Positions 33,609 to 42,883 of a DNA stretch of 64,000 nt are shown piece by piece. Both the position numbers and the translations under genes were made by a program. The DNA comes from Streptomyces fulvorobeus. GTDB taxonomy: Bacteria; Actinomycetota; Actinomycetes; Streptomycetales; Streptomycetaceae. The stretch's first letter is position 1. Each line of letters begins with the position of its first letter. The stretch spans positions 3,100,001 to 3,164,000 of the forward strand of contig NZ_BLWC01000001.1 in assembly GCF_013167895.1 (NCBI RefSeq). The letters are read 5' to 3'. The notes under the pieces were generated by a model. That model ran no database searches. It saw only the letters and a program-made list of their open reading frames with translations, and had not been told where the DNA came from.

Positions 33609-34058
33609 GTGTCAGACGCATCCCAGAAGCGCGAGGAGTCGCTGGACGTCATCCAGCGCGAACTGACCGCCTTCGCACGCCGCGCACGCTCAGCAGCCGC
33701 GCGCCTGCACCCGGAACTGCCGCTGGTCTCCTACACCCTGCTGGCCCATATCGACGAACAGCACGGCTGCCGCGCCGCCGATCTCGCCGCGCACTACATG
33801 CTCGACAAGTCGACCGTCAGCAGGCAGATCGGAGCCCTGGAGAAACTGGGCATGGTGGAGCGGCACCCGGACCCCGCCGATCACCGCATCCAGGTGCTGC
33901 GGCCCACCCAGGCGGGCACGCAGGCCCTCGCAGCGACGAAGGCCAGCCGCCGGGCGGCCTACCGGGAACGCCTCGGCGAGTGGACAGCGCACGACCTCGC
34001 CCAGTTCGCGCGGTACCTTCTGCGCTACAACGCCGCCGGTGACGCGACGGCGCCGTAG
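33609..34058 (+). CDS. MarR-family transcriptional regulator
   Basis: 149 residues. Winged HTH of MarR type: LPLVSYTLLAHIDEQHGCRAADLAAHYMLDKSTVSRQIGALEKLGMVERHPDPADHRIQVLRPTQAGTQAL, including the DKSTVSRQI recognition helix and DxRxxxLxxTxxG-like wing (DHRIQVLRPTQAG). GTG 33609 after GGCGGAG. Divergent from the ABC-2-like membrane protein, which it probably represses together with itself. Inducer unknown. Confidence 0.9.
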   Translation: MSDASQKREESLDVIQRELTAFARRARSAAARLHPELPLVSYTLLAHIDEQHGCRAADLAAHYMLDKSTVSRQIGALEKLGMVERHPDPADHRIQVLRPTQAGTQALAATKASRRAAYRERLGEWTAHDLAQFARYLLRYNAAGDATAP

Positions 34059-34128
34059 CGGCCCCCGCCACCGCACCCACGACAGCCTCCGGAGCGCCGC
34101 CCGCGCGCCCACTCGGCCCAAAGCGGGC

Positions 34129-34142
34129 GTTTCACGTGAAAC
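34129..34142. other. parS: parS site (ParB-binding sequence)
   Basis: GTTTCACGTGAAAC, the perfect 14-bp core, flanked by C and A. It is intergenic, 70 bp after the MarR gene and 95 bp before the tRNA-Leu 3' end. Confidence 0.9.
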
Positions 34143-34236
34143 AAACCACAGCCGCACAACGAGAAACGGCCGCCATCGTGACTACGATGACGACCGTTCC
34201 CGTTACTGCTGAGCACCGACCTGCGATGCCCCGTTG

Positions 34237-34318
34237 TGCGCGAGGGGGATTTGAACCCCCACGTCCCTAAGGACACTGGCACCTGAAGCCAGCGCGTCTG
34301 CCGTTCCGCCACTCGCGC
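34237..34318 (-). tRNA. tRNA-Leu (CAG)
   Basis: An 82-nt class II tRNA read leftward. Acceptor GCGCGAG pairs with CTCGCGC, discriminator A, D-loop with GGCGGAACGGCAGAC, anticodon loop CTTCAGG with anticodon CAG, a long variable arm, and TTCAAAT in the T-loop. CCA is not encoded. A TAATCT -10-like sequence lies about 60 bp upstream (near 34375). Confidence 0.95.
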
Positions 34319-34342
34319 ATGAGTGTTGTTTTGAGACTCTCT

Positions 34343-34633
34343 CACCGTTCGGTGTGAGCGCCTGGCGACATCCGGAAGATTAGCACGATGGACTGGGTGG
34401 ATTCACATCCGTAGTTTCGGCGAACACGTGAGGGGCAGCGGGAACGCGGAGCCTCCGCCCCCACTCCTTCAGACCGCACCCCACGTGCGGGACACTGTGC
34501 GGAGGTCACCTCTACGATCCGTGTGAGGGGTGACACTCATCCACAGGGCAGACAAGGGGAACCAGCCGATTTCCCGACGCGTGGATACGATCAGTAAGCA
34601 GTACAGGGACGACGACACCGGAGGAGGTGCCCC
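34343..34633 (+). promoter_or_regulatory. Region upstream of fhaA
   Basis: About 290 bp without a gene, before the signalling/cell-wall operon. Two TACGAT hexamers (34513-34518 and 34586-34591) are -10 candidates; neither has a clear -35. A GGAGGAGG ribosome-binding site precedes fhaA. The left edge must also hold the leftward tRNA-Leu promoter. Confidence 0.4.
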
Positions 34634-35518
34634 ATGGGAGTCATGAAGCGTTTCGAGCAGCGTCTCGAAGGTCTGGTCAACGGCACCTTCGCCAAGGTCT
34701 TCAAGTCCGAGGTGCAGCCGGTCGAGATCGCAGGCGCCCTCCAGCGCGAGTGCGACAACAACGCCACGATCTGGAACCGCGAGCGGACCGTCGTCCCCAA
34801 CGACTTCATCGTGGAACTGAGCGCACCCGACTACGAGCGGCTCAGCCCCTACTCCGGACAGCTCGGCGACGAACTGTCCGGTCTCGTACGGGACTACGCC
34901 CAGCAGCAGCGCTACACCTTCATGGGCCCGATCAAGGTCCACCTGGAGAAGGCCGACGACCTCGACACCGGGCTCTACCGTGTCCGCAGCCGGACGCTCG
35001 CGTCGAGTACGTCACAGCAGGGCCCGTCCGCCCCGCAGGCCGGCGCCTCCCCGCACGCCCAGCCGAACAGGCCCGGCCCGGGGCGGCCCGCCGCCCCGCA
35101 GGCCCCGGGCGGCTACGGCTACCCCCCGGCCGCCGCACCTCCCATGCCCGCGGCCCCGCCGCCCGGCGGGGGAAGGTCCGGCGGCCCCGCGAACGACCGG
35201 CGCCCGTCCAGTACGCCCGGCCCCCTGCCGGACACACAGGTACGGCGCTGGATCGAGATCAATGGCACCCGCCATCAGATCTCCCGCCCGACGTTGGTGA
35301 TGGGTCGAAGCACCGACGCCGACGTGCGGATCGACGATCCCGGCGTCTCCCGCCGGCACTGTGAGATCCGGACCGGAACGCCCTCGACGATCCAGGATCT
35401 CGGGTCTACCAACGGCATCGTGGTAGACGGGCAGCACACCACCCGCGCTACGCTCCGCGACGGCTCACGGATCGTCGTGGGCAGCACCACCATCGTTTAC
35501 CGGCAAGCCGAAGGGTGA
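34634..35518 (+). CDS. fhaA: FhaA: DUF3662 and FHA domain protein
   Basis: 294 residues: an N-terminal DUF3662 domain (MKRFEQRLEGLVNGTFAKVFKSEVQPVEIAGALQRECDNN, about 1-125), a Pro/Gly/Ala linker, and a C-terminal FHA domain (about 205-290) with GRSTDADVRIDDPGVSRRHCEI and DLGSTNGIVVDG. In mycobacteria FhaA is a substrate of PknB and binds the pseudokinase MviN to control peptidoglycan synthesis. Start ATG 34634 has GGAGGAGG at about 6-7 bp. First gene of fhaA-fhaB-pstP-rodA-pbpA-pknB. Confidence 0.93.
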   Translation: MGVMKRFEQRLEGLVNGTFAKVFKSEVQPVEIAGALQRECDNNATIWNRERTVVPNDFIVELSAPDYERLSPYSGQLGDELSGLVRDYAQQQRYTFMGPIKVHLEKADDLDTGLYRVRSRTLASSTSQQGPSAPQAGASPHAQPNRPGPGRPAAPQAPGGYGYPPAAAPPMPAAPPPGGGRSGGPANDRRPSSTPGPLPDTQVRRWIEINGTRHQISRPTLVMGRSTDADVRIDDPGVSRRHCEIRTGTPSTIQDLGSTNGIVVDGQHTTRATLRDGSRIVVGSTTIVYRQAEG

Positions 35519-35528
35519 AGCGGGGGCA

Positions 35529-36050
35529 ATGTCAGAGCTGACCCTGACGGTCATGCGGCTAGGTTTCCTAGCCGTTCTGTGGCTGTTCGTGATCGTGGCC
35601 GTCCAGGTCATCAGAAGCGACCTGTTCGGAACGCGCGTCACGCAGCGCGGCTCACGCCGCACTGCCACCGACGCGCGCCCGCAACAGGGGCGCCAACCAT
35701 CCGCTGCTGCTGCTCCACCGCAGCAGCGCCAGCAGCCCGGGCGCCAGCGCCGCGGGGCTCCCACCAAGCTGGTCGTCTCCGAAGGCACCCTGACGGGTAC
35801 CACGGTGGCGCTCCAGGGCCAGACCATCACCCTGGGCCGGGCGCACGACTCAACGATCGTGCTGGACGACGACTACGCGTCCAGCAGGCATGCCAGGATC
35901 TACCCGGACCGTGACGGCCAGTGGATCGTCGAGGACCTCGGGTCCACCAACGGCACGTATCTCGACCGGACCCGGCTCACCACCCCGACGCCTGTTCCGC
36001 TGGGCGCGCCGATCCGCATCGGCAAGACCGTCATCGAGCTGCGGAAGTAG
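35529..36050 (+). CDS. fhaB: FhaB/FipA-type membrane-anchored FHA protein
   Basis: 173 residues: an N-terminal span (MRLGFLAVLWLFVIVAVQVI, about 9-28), a Gln/Pro/Arg linker, and an FHA domain (about 80-168) with LGRAHDSTIVLDDDYASSRHARI and DLGSTNGTYLDRTRL. It reads phosphothreonine marks made by PknB-type kinases at the membrane. ATG 35529, 10 bp after fhaA. Confidence 0.93.
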   Translation: MSELTLTVMRLGFLAVLWLFVIVAVQVIRSDLFGTRVTQRGSRRTATDARPQQGRQPSAAAAPPQQRQQPGRQRRGAPTKLVVSEGTLTGTTVALQGQTITLGRAHDSTIVLDDDYASSRHARIYPDRDGQWIVEDLGSTNGTYLDRTRLTTPTPVPLGAPIRIGKTVIELRK

Positions 36051-36058
36051 TACGACAA

Positions 36059-36081
36059 TGAGCGAGCGGAGCGAGCGAGCC
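36059..36081. repeat. GAGCGAGCGGAGCGAGC repeat
   Basis: A short GAGCGAGCGGAGCGAGCGAG-type sequence in the fhaB-pstP gap. I have seen this motif in many Streptomyces intergenic regions; its significance is unknown and it is not a gene. Confidence 0.4.
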
Positions 36082-36134
36082 GCGGCGGTCCTTACGACGG
36101 ACCCGGCCCGGCTCCCGACCGGAGGGTGGGCAGT

Positions 36135-37688
36135 GTGGCTCGAGACCGGCTGTACCCCGAACCGACGGGCGAGGTGCGCATGAGCTTGTCCCTGCGCTTC
36201 GCCGCCGGATCGCACAAGGGCATGATCCGGGAAGGCAACGAGGACTCCGGCTACGCCGGCCCCCGCCTTCTCGCCATCGCCGACGGCATGGGCGGCCAGG
36301 CGGCCGGAGAGGTCGCCAGCTCCGAGGTGATCTCCACGCTCGTCCAGCTCGACGACGACGTGCCCGGCTCCGACATCCTGACCTCGCTCGGTACGGCGGT
36401 CCAGCGGGCCAACGACCAGCTGCGGCTGATGGTCGAGGAGGACCCCCAGCTGGAGGGCATGGGCACCACGCTCACCGCCCTGCTCTGGACCGGCCGGCGC
36501 CTCGGCCTGGTCCACGTCGGGGACTCCCGCGCCTACCTCCTGCGCGACGGCGTGCTGTCGCAGATCACCCAGGACCACACCTGGGTGCAGCGTCTCGTCG
36601 ACGAGGGCCGCATCACCGAGGAAGAGGCCACCACCCACCCGCAGCGCTCCCTGCTCATGCGGGCGCTCGGCAGTGGCGACCACGTCGAACCCGACCTCTC
36701 CATCCGCGAGGTCCGGGCCGGTGACCGCTATCTGATCTGTTCCGACGGGCTCTCCGGAGTCGTCTCCCACCAGACGATGGAAGAGACCCTGGCGAGCTAC
36801 CAGGGCCCGCAGGAGACCATTCAGGACCTCATCCAGCTGGCACTGCGCGGGGGCGGTCCCGACAACATCACCTGCATCGTGGCCGACGTCCTGGACGTCG
36901 ACAGCAACGACACCCTGGCCGGCCAGCTCAACGACACCCCGGTCGTCGTCGGAGCGGTCGCCGAGAACCAGGCCGCCCAGCACAACGACGGCGGGGCCAT
37001 GCAGACCCCGGCGGGCCGCGCGGCCGGACTCGGCCGCCCCGTCCCGCCGCCCGCCGGCGGCTTCGGCCCGCCTGGCAGCGGTGACGACGACGGCTACGGC
37101 GGAGCGCCGGACGGCGCCTTCGGCCAGTACACCGACGACGACTTCGACAAGCCCCGCGCCGGCCGCACGTGGCTCAAGCGGTCCCTGTACGCCGTCCTGG
37201 CGCTCGCCGTCATCGGCGGCGGCCTCTACGGCGGTTACCGCTGGACGCAGACGCAGTACTACGTCGGCGCCCAGGGCGAGAACGTCGCACTGTTCCGCGG
37301 CATCAGCCAGGACCTCGCGTGGGTATCGCTCTCGAAGGTCGAGAAGAACCACCCGGAGATCGAACTCAAGTACCTCCCGCCCTACCAGCGCAAGCAGGTC
37401 GAGGCGACCATCGCCGAGGGCAGCCTCGGCGACGCCCGTATGAAGGTCGGCGAACTCGCCGCCCAGGCATCCGCCTGCAAGAAGGACGCCCAGCGCCGCG
37501 CAGCCGAGGCGGACAGCAGTTCCCGCACCGGCGAGGGCGAGGCCGGGGACACCGCCGGTGCTCCCTCAGACAAGACTTCCGCCACGTCCTCCACCACGGG
37601 GACCACGCCGACCGCAGCGACTCCCACTCCCGGCCCCAGCCTCTCGGAGAAAGAGAAGAAGCTGGTCCCGCAGTGCGGTAAGCAGTAA
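36135..37688 (+). CDS. pstP: PstP: membrane PP2C-type Ser/Thr phosphatase
   Basis: 517 residues. Cytoplasmic PPM/PP2C domain with the metal-binding motifs REGNEDSGYA, IADGMGGQAAGEVAS, CSDGLSGVV and GGPDNIT, then a Gly/Pro-rich linker, one span (about 348-368, SLYAVLALAVIGGGLYGGY) and an extracytoplasmic domain of about 150 residues. GTG 36135 (VARDRLYPEP) has GGAGGG at 8 bp; ATG 36180 (MSLSLRFAAG) is an alternative. Reverses PknB phosphorylation. Confidence 0.92.
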   Translation: MARDRLYPEPTGEVRMSLSLRFAAGSHKGMIREGNEDSGYAGPRLLAIADGMGGQAAGEVASSEVISTLVQLDDDVPGSDILTSLGTAVQRANDQLRLMVEEDPQLEGMGTTLTALLWTGRRLGLVHVGDSRAYLLRDGVLSQITQDHTWVQRLVDEGRITEEEATTHPQRSLLMRALGSGDHVEPDLSIREVRAGDRYLICSDGLSGVVSHQTMEETLASYQGPQETIQDLIQLALRGGGPDNITCIVADVLDVDSNDTLAGQLNDTPVVVGAVAENQAAQHNDGGAMQTPAGRAAGLGRPVPPPAGGFGPPGSGDDDGYGGAPDGAFGQYTDDDFDKPRAGRTWLKRSLYAVLALAVIGGGLYGGYRWTQTQYYVGAQGENVALFRGISQDLAWVSLSKVEKNHPEIELKYLPPYQRKQVEATIAEGSLGDARMKVGELAAQASACKKDAQRRAAEADSSSRTGEGEAGDTAGAPSDKTSATSSTTGTTPTAATPTPGPSLSEKEKKLVPQCGKQ

Positions 37689-37709
37689 GCCGTAGGGGGC
37701 CTCAGCACC

Positions 37710-39110
37710 ATGAGCGTTGTCACCAACACGACCACCATCGGCGCGATCGACGCACCGAGCCGCCGCAACACCGAGCTGGCGCTCGTCGTCTTCGCCGTCG
37801 TCATCTCGGTGTTCGCCTACGCCAACGTGGGCCTCGCCCTCAACGGCGAACTGCCCTCGGGCATGCTCGGATACGGGATCGGGCTCGCCCTGCTCGGAGG
37901 CGTGGCCCACCTGGTCGTGCGGAAGTTCGCCCCGTACTCGGACCCGCTGCTGCTGCCGCTGGCCACCTTGCTGAACGGGCTGGGACTGGCGCTCATCTGG
38001 CGCCTGGACCAGTCCGAGCGCTTCCAGGCACTCGACACCTTCGTACCCGCCGCCTCCAAGCAGCTGCTGTTCTCCGCGGTGGGCGTGGGACTGATGGTCA
38101 TCGTGCTGGTGGCGCTGAAGGACCATCGGCTCCTCCAGCGCTACACGTACATCTCCATGGTCGTGGCGCTGTTCCTGCTGATCCTGCCGATGTTCTTCCC
38201 CGCCGTGAACGGTGCCAAGATCTGGATCAAGATCCCCGGTGTCGGCACGATCCAGCCGGGCGAGTTCGCCAAGATCATCATCACGGTCTTCTTCGCCGGC
38301 TACCTGATGGTCAAGCGCGACGCGCTCGCGCTGGCAAGCCGCCGCTTCATGGGGCTCTACCTGCCGCGAGGCCGCGACCTCGGGCCCATCCTCATGGTCT
38401 GGGCGTTCTCGATCCTGATCCTGGTCTTCGAGACCGACCTCGGTTCGTCCCTGCTGTTCTTCGGCATGTTCGTCGTCATGCTGTACGTCGCGACCGAACG
38501 CACCAGCTGGATCGTCTTCGGGCTGCTGATGTCCGGAGCCGGCGCCGTCGGTGTGGCCACCTTCGAGCCCCACGTCCAGCAGCGCGTCACCGCCTGGCTC
38601 GACCCCTTCGCGGGCTGGGGCAAGGAGGACGCGAGCGAACAGATGTCCAAGTCCCTGATGGCCTTCGGCTCCGGCGGCACCCTCGGTACCGGCCTCGGCC
38701 AGGGCAACTCCGACCTGATCGGCTTCGCCGCCAACTCCGACTTCATTCTCGCCACCGTCGGAGAAGAGCTCGGGCTGGCCGGCATGATGGCCGTCCTGCT
38801 CGTCTACGGCCTGATCGTGGAGCGCGGTGTCCGCACCGCCCTCGCCGCCCGCGACCCGTTCGGCAAGCTCCTCGCGGTCGGCCTCTCCGGCTCCTTCGCC
38901 ATCCAGGTCTTCGTCGTCGCCGGTGGTGTCATGGGGCTCATCCCGCTGACCGGTATGACCATGCCGTTCCTCGCGGCGGGTGGTTCCTCCGTGATCGCCA
39001 ACTGGGCGCTGATCGGCATCCTGATCCGTATCAGCGATACCGCCCGCCGTCCCGCCCCGGCACCCGCGCCCTCCACCGACGCCGAAATGACCCAGGTGGT
39101 CCGGCCGTGA
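37710..39110 (+). CDS. rodA: SEDS-family peptidoglycan glycosyltransferase (RodA/FtsW type)
   Basis: 466 residues with about 12 spans. SEDS signatures: NGAKIWIKIPGVGTIQPGEFAKI, ETDLGSSLLFFGMF, GNSDLIGFAANSDFILATVGEELGLAG and PLTGMTMPFLAAGGSSVIANW. Polymerises lipid II together with its class B PBP partner, which is encoded immediately downstream with a GTGA overlap. Genomic position matches RodA of mycobacteria and an FtsW-like gene of S. coelicolor implicated in sporulation. Confidence 0.92.
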   Translation: MSVVTNTTTIGAIDAPSRRNTELALVVFAVVISVFAYANVGLALNGELPSGMLGYGIGLALLGGVAHLVVRKFAPYSDPLLLPLATLLNGLGLALIWRLDQSERFQALDTFVPAASKQLLFSAVGVGLMVIVLVALKDHRLLQRYTYISMVVALFLLILPMFFPAVNGAKIWIKIPGVGTIQPGEFAKIIITVFFAGYLMVKRDALALASRRFMGLYLPRGRDLGPILMVWAFSILILVFETDLGSSLLFFGMFVVMLYVATERTSWIVFGLLMSGAGAVGVATFEPHVQQRVTAWLDPFAGWGKEDASEQMSKSLMAFGSGGTLGTGLGQGNSDLIGFAANSDFILATVGEELGLAGMMAVLLVYGLIVERGVRTALAARDPFGKLLAVGLSGSFAIQVFVVAGGVMGLIPLTGMTMPFLAAGGSSVIANWALIGILIRISDTARRPAPAPAPSTDAEMTQVVRP

Positions 39111-40561
39111 ACAGGCCGCTGCGCCGGATCGCGATCTTCTGCGGGATCCTCGTCCTCGCCCTGCTGGTGCGGGACAACTGGCTCCAGTACGTCCGCGCGG
39201 ACGAACTGAACGGCCACGAGTACAACCGCCGCGTCCAGATCGAGCGGTACGCGCACGAACGCGGCGACATCATCGTCGACGGCCACCCGGTCACCGGCTC
39301 CGTCCGGACCACTGGAAGCGACTTCACGTACAAGCGCGTCTGGAAGAACGGTCCCATGTGGGCGCCCGTCACCGGTTACTCCTCGCAGGCGTTCGGCGCC
39401 TCCCAGCTGGAGAGCCTTGAGGACGGCGTCCTCTCCGGCAACGGCGACCAGCTCTTCTTCGACCGGACGCTGTCGATGGTCAGCGGTGAGAAGAAGACCG
39501 GCGGCAACGTCGTCACCACGCTCAGCGGCGCCGCCCAGAAGGCCGCCTTCGAAGGTCTCGGCAGCAAGAAGGGCGCGGTCGCGGCGATCGATCCGCGGAC
39601 CGGTGCCGTGCTGGCCCTGGCCAGTACCCCTTCGTACGATCCCTCCGTCTTCGCCGGCGATTCGCTCAAGGACTCGGAGGCCCGGCAGAAGCTCCTCCAG
39701 GACGAGGACAAGCCCATGCTCAACCGGGCTCTGCGGGAGACCTACCCGCCCGGCTCGACGTTCAAGGTCGTCACCGCCGCCGCGGCGCTGGAGAACGGTC
39801 TGTACGACGACATCGACGCGAAGACCGACTCCCCGCTCCCCTGGACGCTGCCGCAGACGAGCGTCCCGCTGAAGAACGAGGGCGACATCCCGTGTGAGAA
39901 CGCCTCCCTCCGGGAAGCGCTCCGGTGGTCGTGCAACACCGTCTTCGGCAAGATGAGCGACGACCTCGGCAACGAGAAGATGATCGAGCAGAGCGAGAAG
40001 TTCGGCTTCAACAGGGAGATCCTCACCCCGGTCCGCGCCGACGCGAGCATCTACCCCGAGGACAACCGGCCGCAGAACGCGATGGCGGGCATCGGTCAGG
40101 CGTCCAACCGCACCACCCCGCTCCAGATGGCCATGGTGGCCGCCGCGATCGCCAACGACGGCAAGCTCATGCGGCCGTACATGGTCGCCGAGCGCCAGGC
40201 GCCCGACCTGGACGTCATCGACACCCACCAGAAGGAGCAGCTCGCTCAGCCGCTCACGGCCGGGAACGCCAAGAAGATCCAGCAGATGATGGAGACCGTC
40301 GTCAACAGCGGCACGGGAACCAACGCCCGGATCGACGGCGTCACAGTCGGAGGCAAGACCGGTACGGCCCAGCACGGTCTGAACAACAGCGAGAAGCCGT
40401 ACGCCTGGTTCATCTCGTACGCCAGGACCGCCAGCGGCTCCCCGGTGGCCGTGGCCGTGGTGGTCGAGGACGGCAACGCCAACCGGGACGACATCTCCGG
40501 TGGTGGTCTGGCCGCCCCGATCGCCAGGAACGTGATGAAGGCGGTCCTGGACAGCACGTGA
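39107..40561 (+). CDS. pbpA: Class B penicillin-binding protein PbpA (transpeptidase)
   Basis: 484 residues: one N-terminal span (about 7-22), a dimerisation/pedestal region, and a transpeptidase domain with SxxK (Ser 217 in PGSTFKVV), SxN (SCN 275-277) and KTG (417-419 in GGKTGTAQ). GTG 39107 overlaps the rodA stop by 4 bp, indicating a coupled SEDS-bPBP pair. Cross-links peptidoglycan during growth or sporulation. Confidence 0.95.
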   Translation: MNRPLRRIAIFCGILVLALLVRDNWLQYVRADELNGHEYNRRVQIERYAHERGDIIVDGHPVTGSVRTTGSDFTYKRVWKNGPMWAPVTGYSSQAFGASQLESLEDGVLSGNGDQLFFDRTLSMVSGEKKTGGNVVTTLSGAAQKAAFEGLGSKKGAVAAIDPRTGAVLALASTPSYDPSVFAGDSLKDSEARQKLLQDEDKPMLNRALRETYPPGSTFKVVTAAAALENGLYDDIDAKTDSPLPWTLPQTSVPLKNEGDIPCENASLREALRWSCNTVFGKMSDDLGNEKMIEQSEKFGFNREILTPVRADASIYPEDNRPQNAMAGIGQASNRTTPLQMAMVAAAIANDGKLMRPYMVAERQAPDLDVIDTHQKEQLAQPLTAGNAKKIQQMMETVVNSGTGTNARIDGVTVGGKTGTAQHGLNNSEKPYAWFISYARTASGSPVAVAVVVEDGNANRDDISGGGLAAPIARNVMKAVLDST

Positions 40562-40725
40562 GGCCCGTCACGGCGGCCCTCGTACCGGCGGATCGGGATA
40601 CCGGTCGGATGTCAGCTGCCGGGGGCGGGCCGATCGCATCGGGCCTGCCCGGTAGCGTATGCGCGGACAGCGCACCGCCGGACCACACACGGGTGGGTCG
40701 GGACTGACGGAGAGGGCTGGAACGT

Positions 40726-42867
40726 ATGGAAGAGCCGCGTCGCCTCGGCGGCCGGTACGAGCTGGGCTCGGTGCTCGGCCGTGGTGGCATGGCCGAGGTC
40801 TACCTCGCGCACGACACCCGGCTCGGCCGCACCGTCGCCGTGAAGACGCTGCGGGCCGATCTGGCCCGCGACCCGTCCTTCCAGGCCCGGTTCCGCCGTG
40901 AGGCCCAGTCCGCCGCCTCGCTCAACCACCCCGCGATCGTCGCCGTGTACGACACCGGCGAGGACTACGTCGACGGGGTCTCCATCCCGTACATCGTGAT
41001 GGAGTACGTCGACGGGTCGACGCTCAGGGAACTGCTGCACTCCGGTCGCCGGCTGCTTCCCGAGCGCACCCTCGAAATGACGGTGGGCATCCTCCAGGCG
41101 CTGGAGTACTCGCACCGCGCACAGATCGTCCACCGCGACATCAAGCCCGCGAACGTCATGCTGACGCGTACCGGACAGGTCAAGGTCATGGACTTCGGCA
41201 TCGCCCGCGCCATGGGCGACTCCGGCATGACCATGACCCAGACAGCGGCCGTCATCGGCACCGCCCAGTACCTCTCCCCGGAGCAGGCCAAGGGCGAGCA
41301 GGTCGACGCGCGCTCCGACCTGTACTCCACGGGCTGCCTGCTCTACGAGCTGCTCGCGGTCCGGCCCCCGTTCATCGGGGACTCGCCGGTCGCGGTCGCC
41401 TACCAGCACGTACGGGAGGAGCCTCAGCCGCCGAGCAACTTCGACCCCGAGATCACGCCCGAGATGGACGCGATCGTGCTGAAGGCGCTCACCAAGGACC
41501 CCGACTACCGCTACCAGTCGGCCGACGAGATGCGGGCCGACATCGAGGCGTGCCTCGACGGTCAGCCGGTCGCGGCCACCGCGGCGATGGGGGCGGCCGG
41601 TTACGGCGGGTACGGCGGCTACCACCCGGACCAGCCCACGACCGCCCTGCGCCAGACCGACCCGAACAGTGCGCAGACCTCCATGCTGCCGCCCGTCGGC
41701 GCGGACGACGGCTACGGCGGACCCGACGACCGCCCCGACAGGCGGCGTCAGAAGAAGACCAACACCTCGACGATCCTGCTGGTCGTCGCGGGCGTCCTGG
41801 TCCTGATCGGCGCGATCCTCATCGGCAGGTCCGTCTTCGGTTCCGCCGGCGAGGAGATCAGACAGGTCACGGTGCCGAACATGGTCGGCTCGACCGTGGC
41901 CGAGGCGCAGAGACTCGCGGACAACGCCGGCGTCCTCCTCAAGGTCGGTGGCAAGGAGCCCTGCGAGGCCCAGGAGCGGGGCAGGATCTGCAGCCAGACC
42001 CCGGCGACCGGCGAGATGAAGGAGCAGGAGACCGTCACGGTCGTCGTCTCCACGGGAGCGCCGAAGGTCGAGGTCCCCGACGTCACCGACGAGACCGAGG
42101 AGGACGCCCGCAGGACTCTGGAGGAGCAGGGCTTCTCCGTGACCGTCGAGTCGGTCGAGTCCGAGCAGACGCCTGACACGGTCGTGAAGCAGAACCCGGC
42201 GGGTGGCTCGAAGGCCGAGAAGGAGTCCGAGGTCACGATCACCGTGGCCAAGGAGAAGACGTACAACCTGCCCGACGTACGCACACGTACGTACGACGCG
42301 GCACTGGCCCAGCTCAACGCTCTCGGCTTCGCCAACGTCTCGAAGACCGAGATCGACTCGAACGAGCCCGCGGGCACGGTTCTGGAGCAGACCCCGGCCG
42401 GGCCGAGCAAGCAGGCCAAGGACGTGCAGATCGTCCTCAAGGTCTCCAAGGGCCCGCCGGAGCCGGAGCAGGTCACCGTCCCGGCCGACCTCCTGGGCAA
42501 GAAGTACCAGGACGCGAAGGGCCAGCTGGAGGGCCTCGGTCTGGTGGTCGCCCTCGCCCCCGGTTCCGCGGACAAGCCGGACGCCATCGTGGCCAACAGC
42601 AACCCGGGCGGCAACACCCCCGTGCCGAAGGGCAGCACCGTGACCCTCTTCACCGTCGACGCCGGTGGCGGGGGCGGGGCGGGAACGGCGGGGGTGACGG
42701 CGGCGGCGGTGACGGTGGCGGTGGCGGTGACGGTGACGGCGGGAACAACGGCGGCGGCCTCTTCGGCGGCCTGGGCTCCCGCGACTGACCGCGTATCGTC
42801 CGCACGACGTCGAAGGGCCCCGTCCACCGCTCGGTGGACGGGGCCCTTCGCGGTACGGCGGCGGTGA
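40726..42867 (+). CDS. pknB: PknB-type Ser/Thr kinase with four PASTA domains; C-terminal tail frameshifted
   Basis: Kinase domain about residues 10-275 (LGRGGMAEVY, Lys 40, HRD 136-138, DFG 156-158), span about 346-368 and four PASTA repeats from 41866 to 42660 that bind muropeptides. Near 42676-42682 (GGGGCGGGGCGGG) one G appears lost. In the other frame the tail is Gly/Asp-rich and ends GGLFGGLGSRD at TGA 42786-42788. As given, the frame runs on to 42867 straight through the terminator at 42811-42850, which supports 42788 as the true end. ATG 40726 follows GGAGAGGG. Confidence 0.92.
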   Translation: MEEPRRLGGRYELGSVLGRGGMAEVYLAHDTRLGRTVAVKTLRADLARDPSFQARFRREAQSAASLNHPAIVAVYDTGEDYVDGVSIPYIVMEYVDGSTLRELLHSGRRLLPERTLEMTVGILQALEYSHRAQIVHRDIKPANVMLTRTGQVKVMDFGIARAMGDSGMTMTQTAAVIGTAQYLSPEQAKGEQVDARSDLYSTGCLLYELLAVRPPFIGDSPVAVAYQHVREEPQPPSNFDPEITPEMDAIVLKALTKDPDYRYQSADEMRADIEACLDGQPVAATAAMGAAGYGGYGGYHPDQPTTALRQTDPNSAQTSMLPPVGADDGYGGPDDRPDRRRQKKTNTSTILLVVAGVLVLIGAILIGRSVFGSAGEEIRQVTVPNMVGSTVAEAQRLADNAGVLLKVGGKEPCEAQERGRICSQTPATGEMKEQETVTVVVSTGAPKVEVPDVTDETEEDARRTLEEQGFSVTVESVESEQTPDTVVKQNPAGGSKAEKESEVTITVAKEKTYNLPDVRTRTYDAALAQLNALGFANVSKTEIDSNEPAGTVLEQTPAGPSKQAKDVQIVLKVSKGPPEPEQVTVPADLLGKKYQDAKGQLEGLGLVVALAPGSADKPDAIVANSNPGGNTPVPKGSTVTLFTVDAGGGGGAGTAGVTAAAVTVAVAVTVTAGTTAAASSAAWAPATDRVSSARRRRAPSTARWTGPFAVRRR
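42811..42850. terminator. Strong stem-loop terminator after pknB
   Basis: A stem of up to 19 bp (CGAAGGGCCCCGTCCACCG at 42811-42829 against 42832-42850). It separates the rightward pknB operon from the leftward sortase genes and can act on both. Confidence 0.88.
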
Positions 42868-42883
42868 CGGCGAGTCGTCGGGC

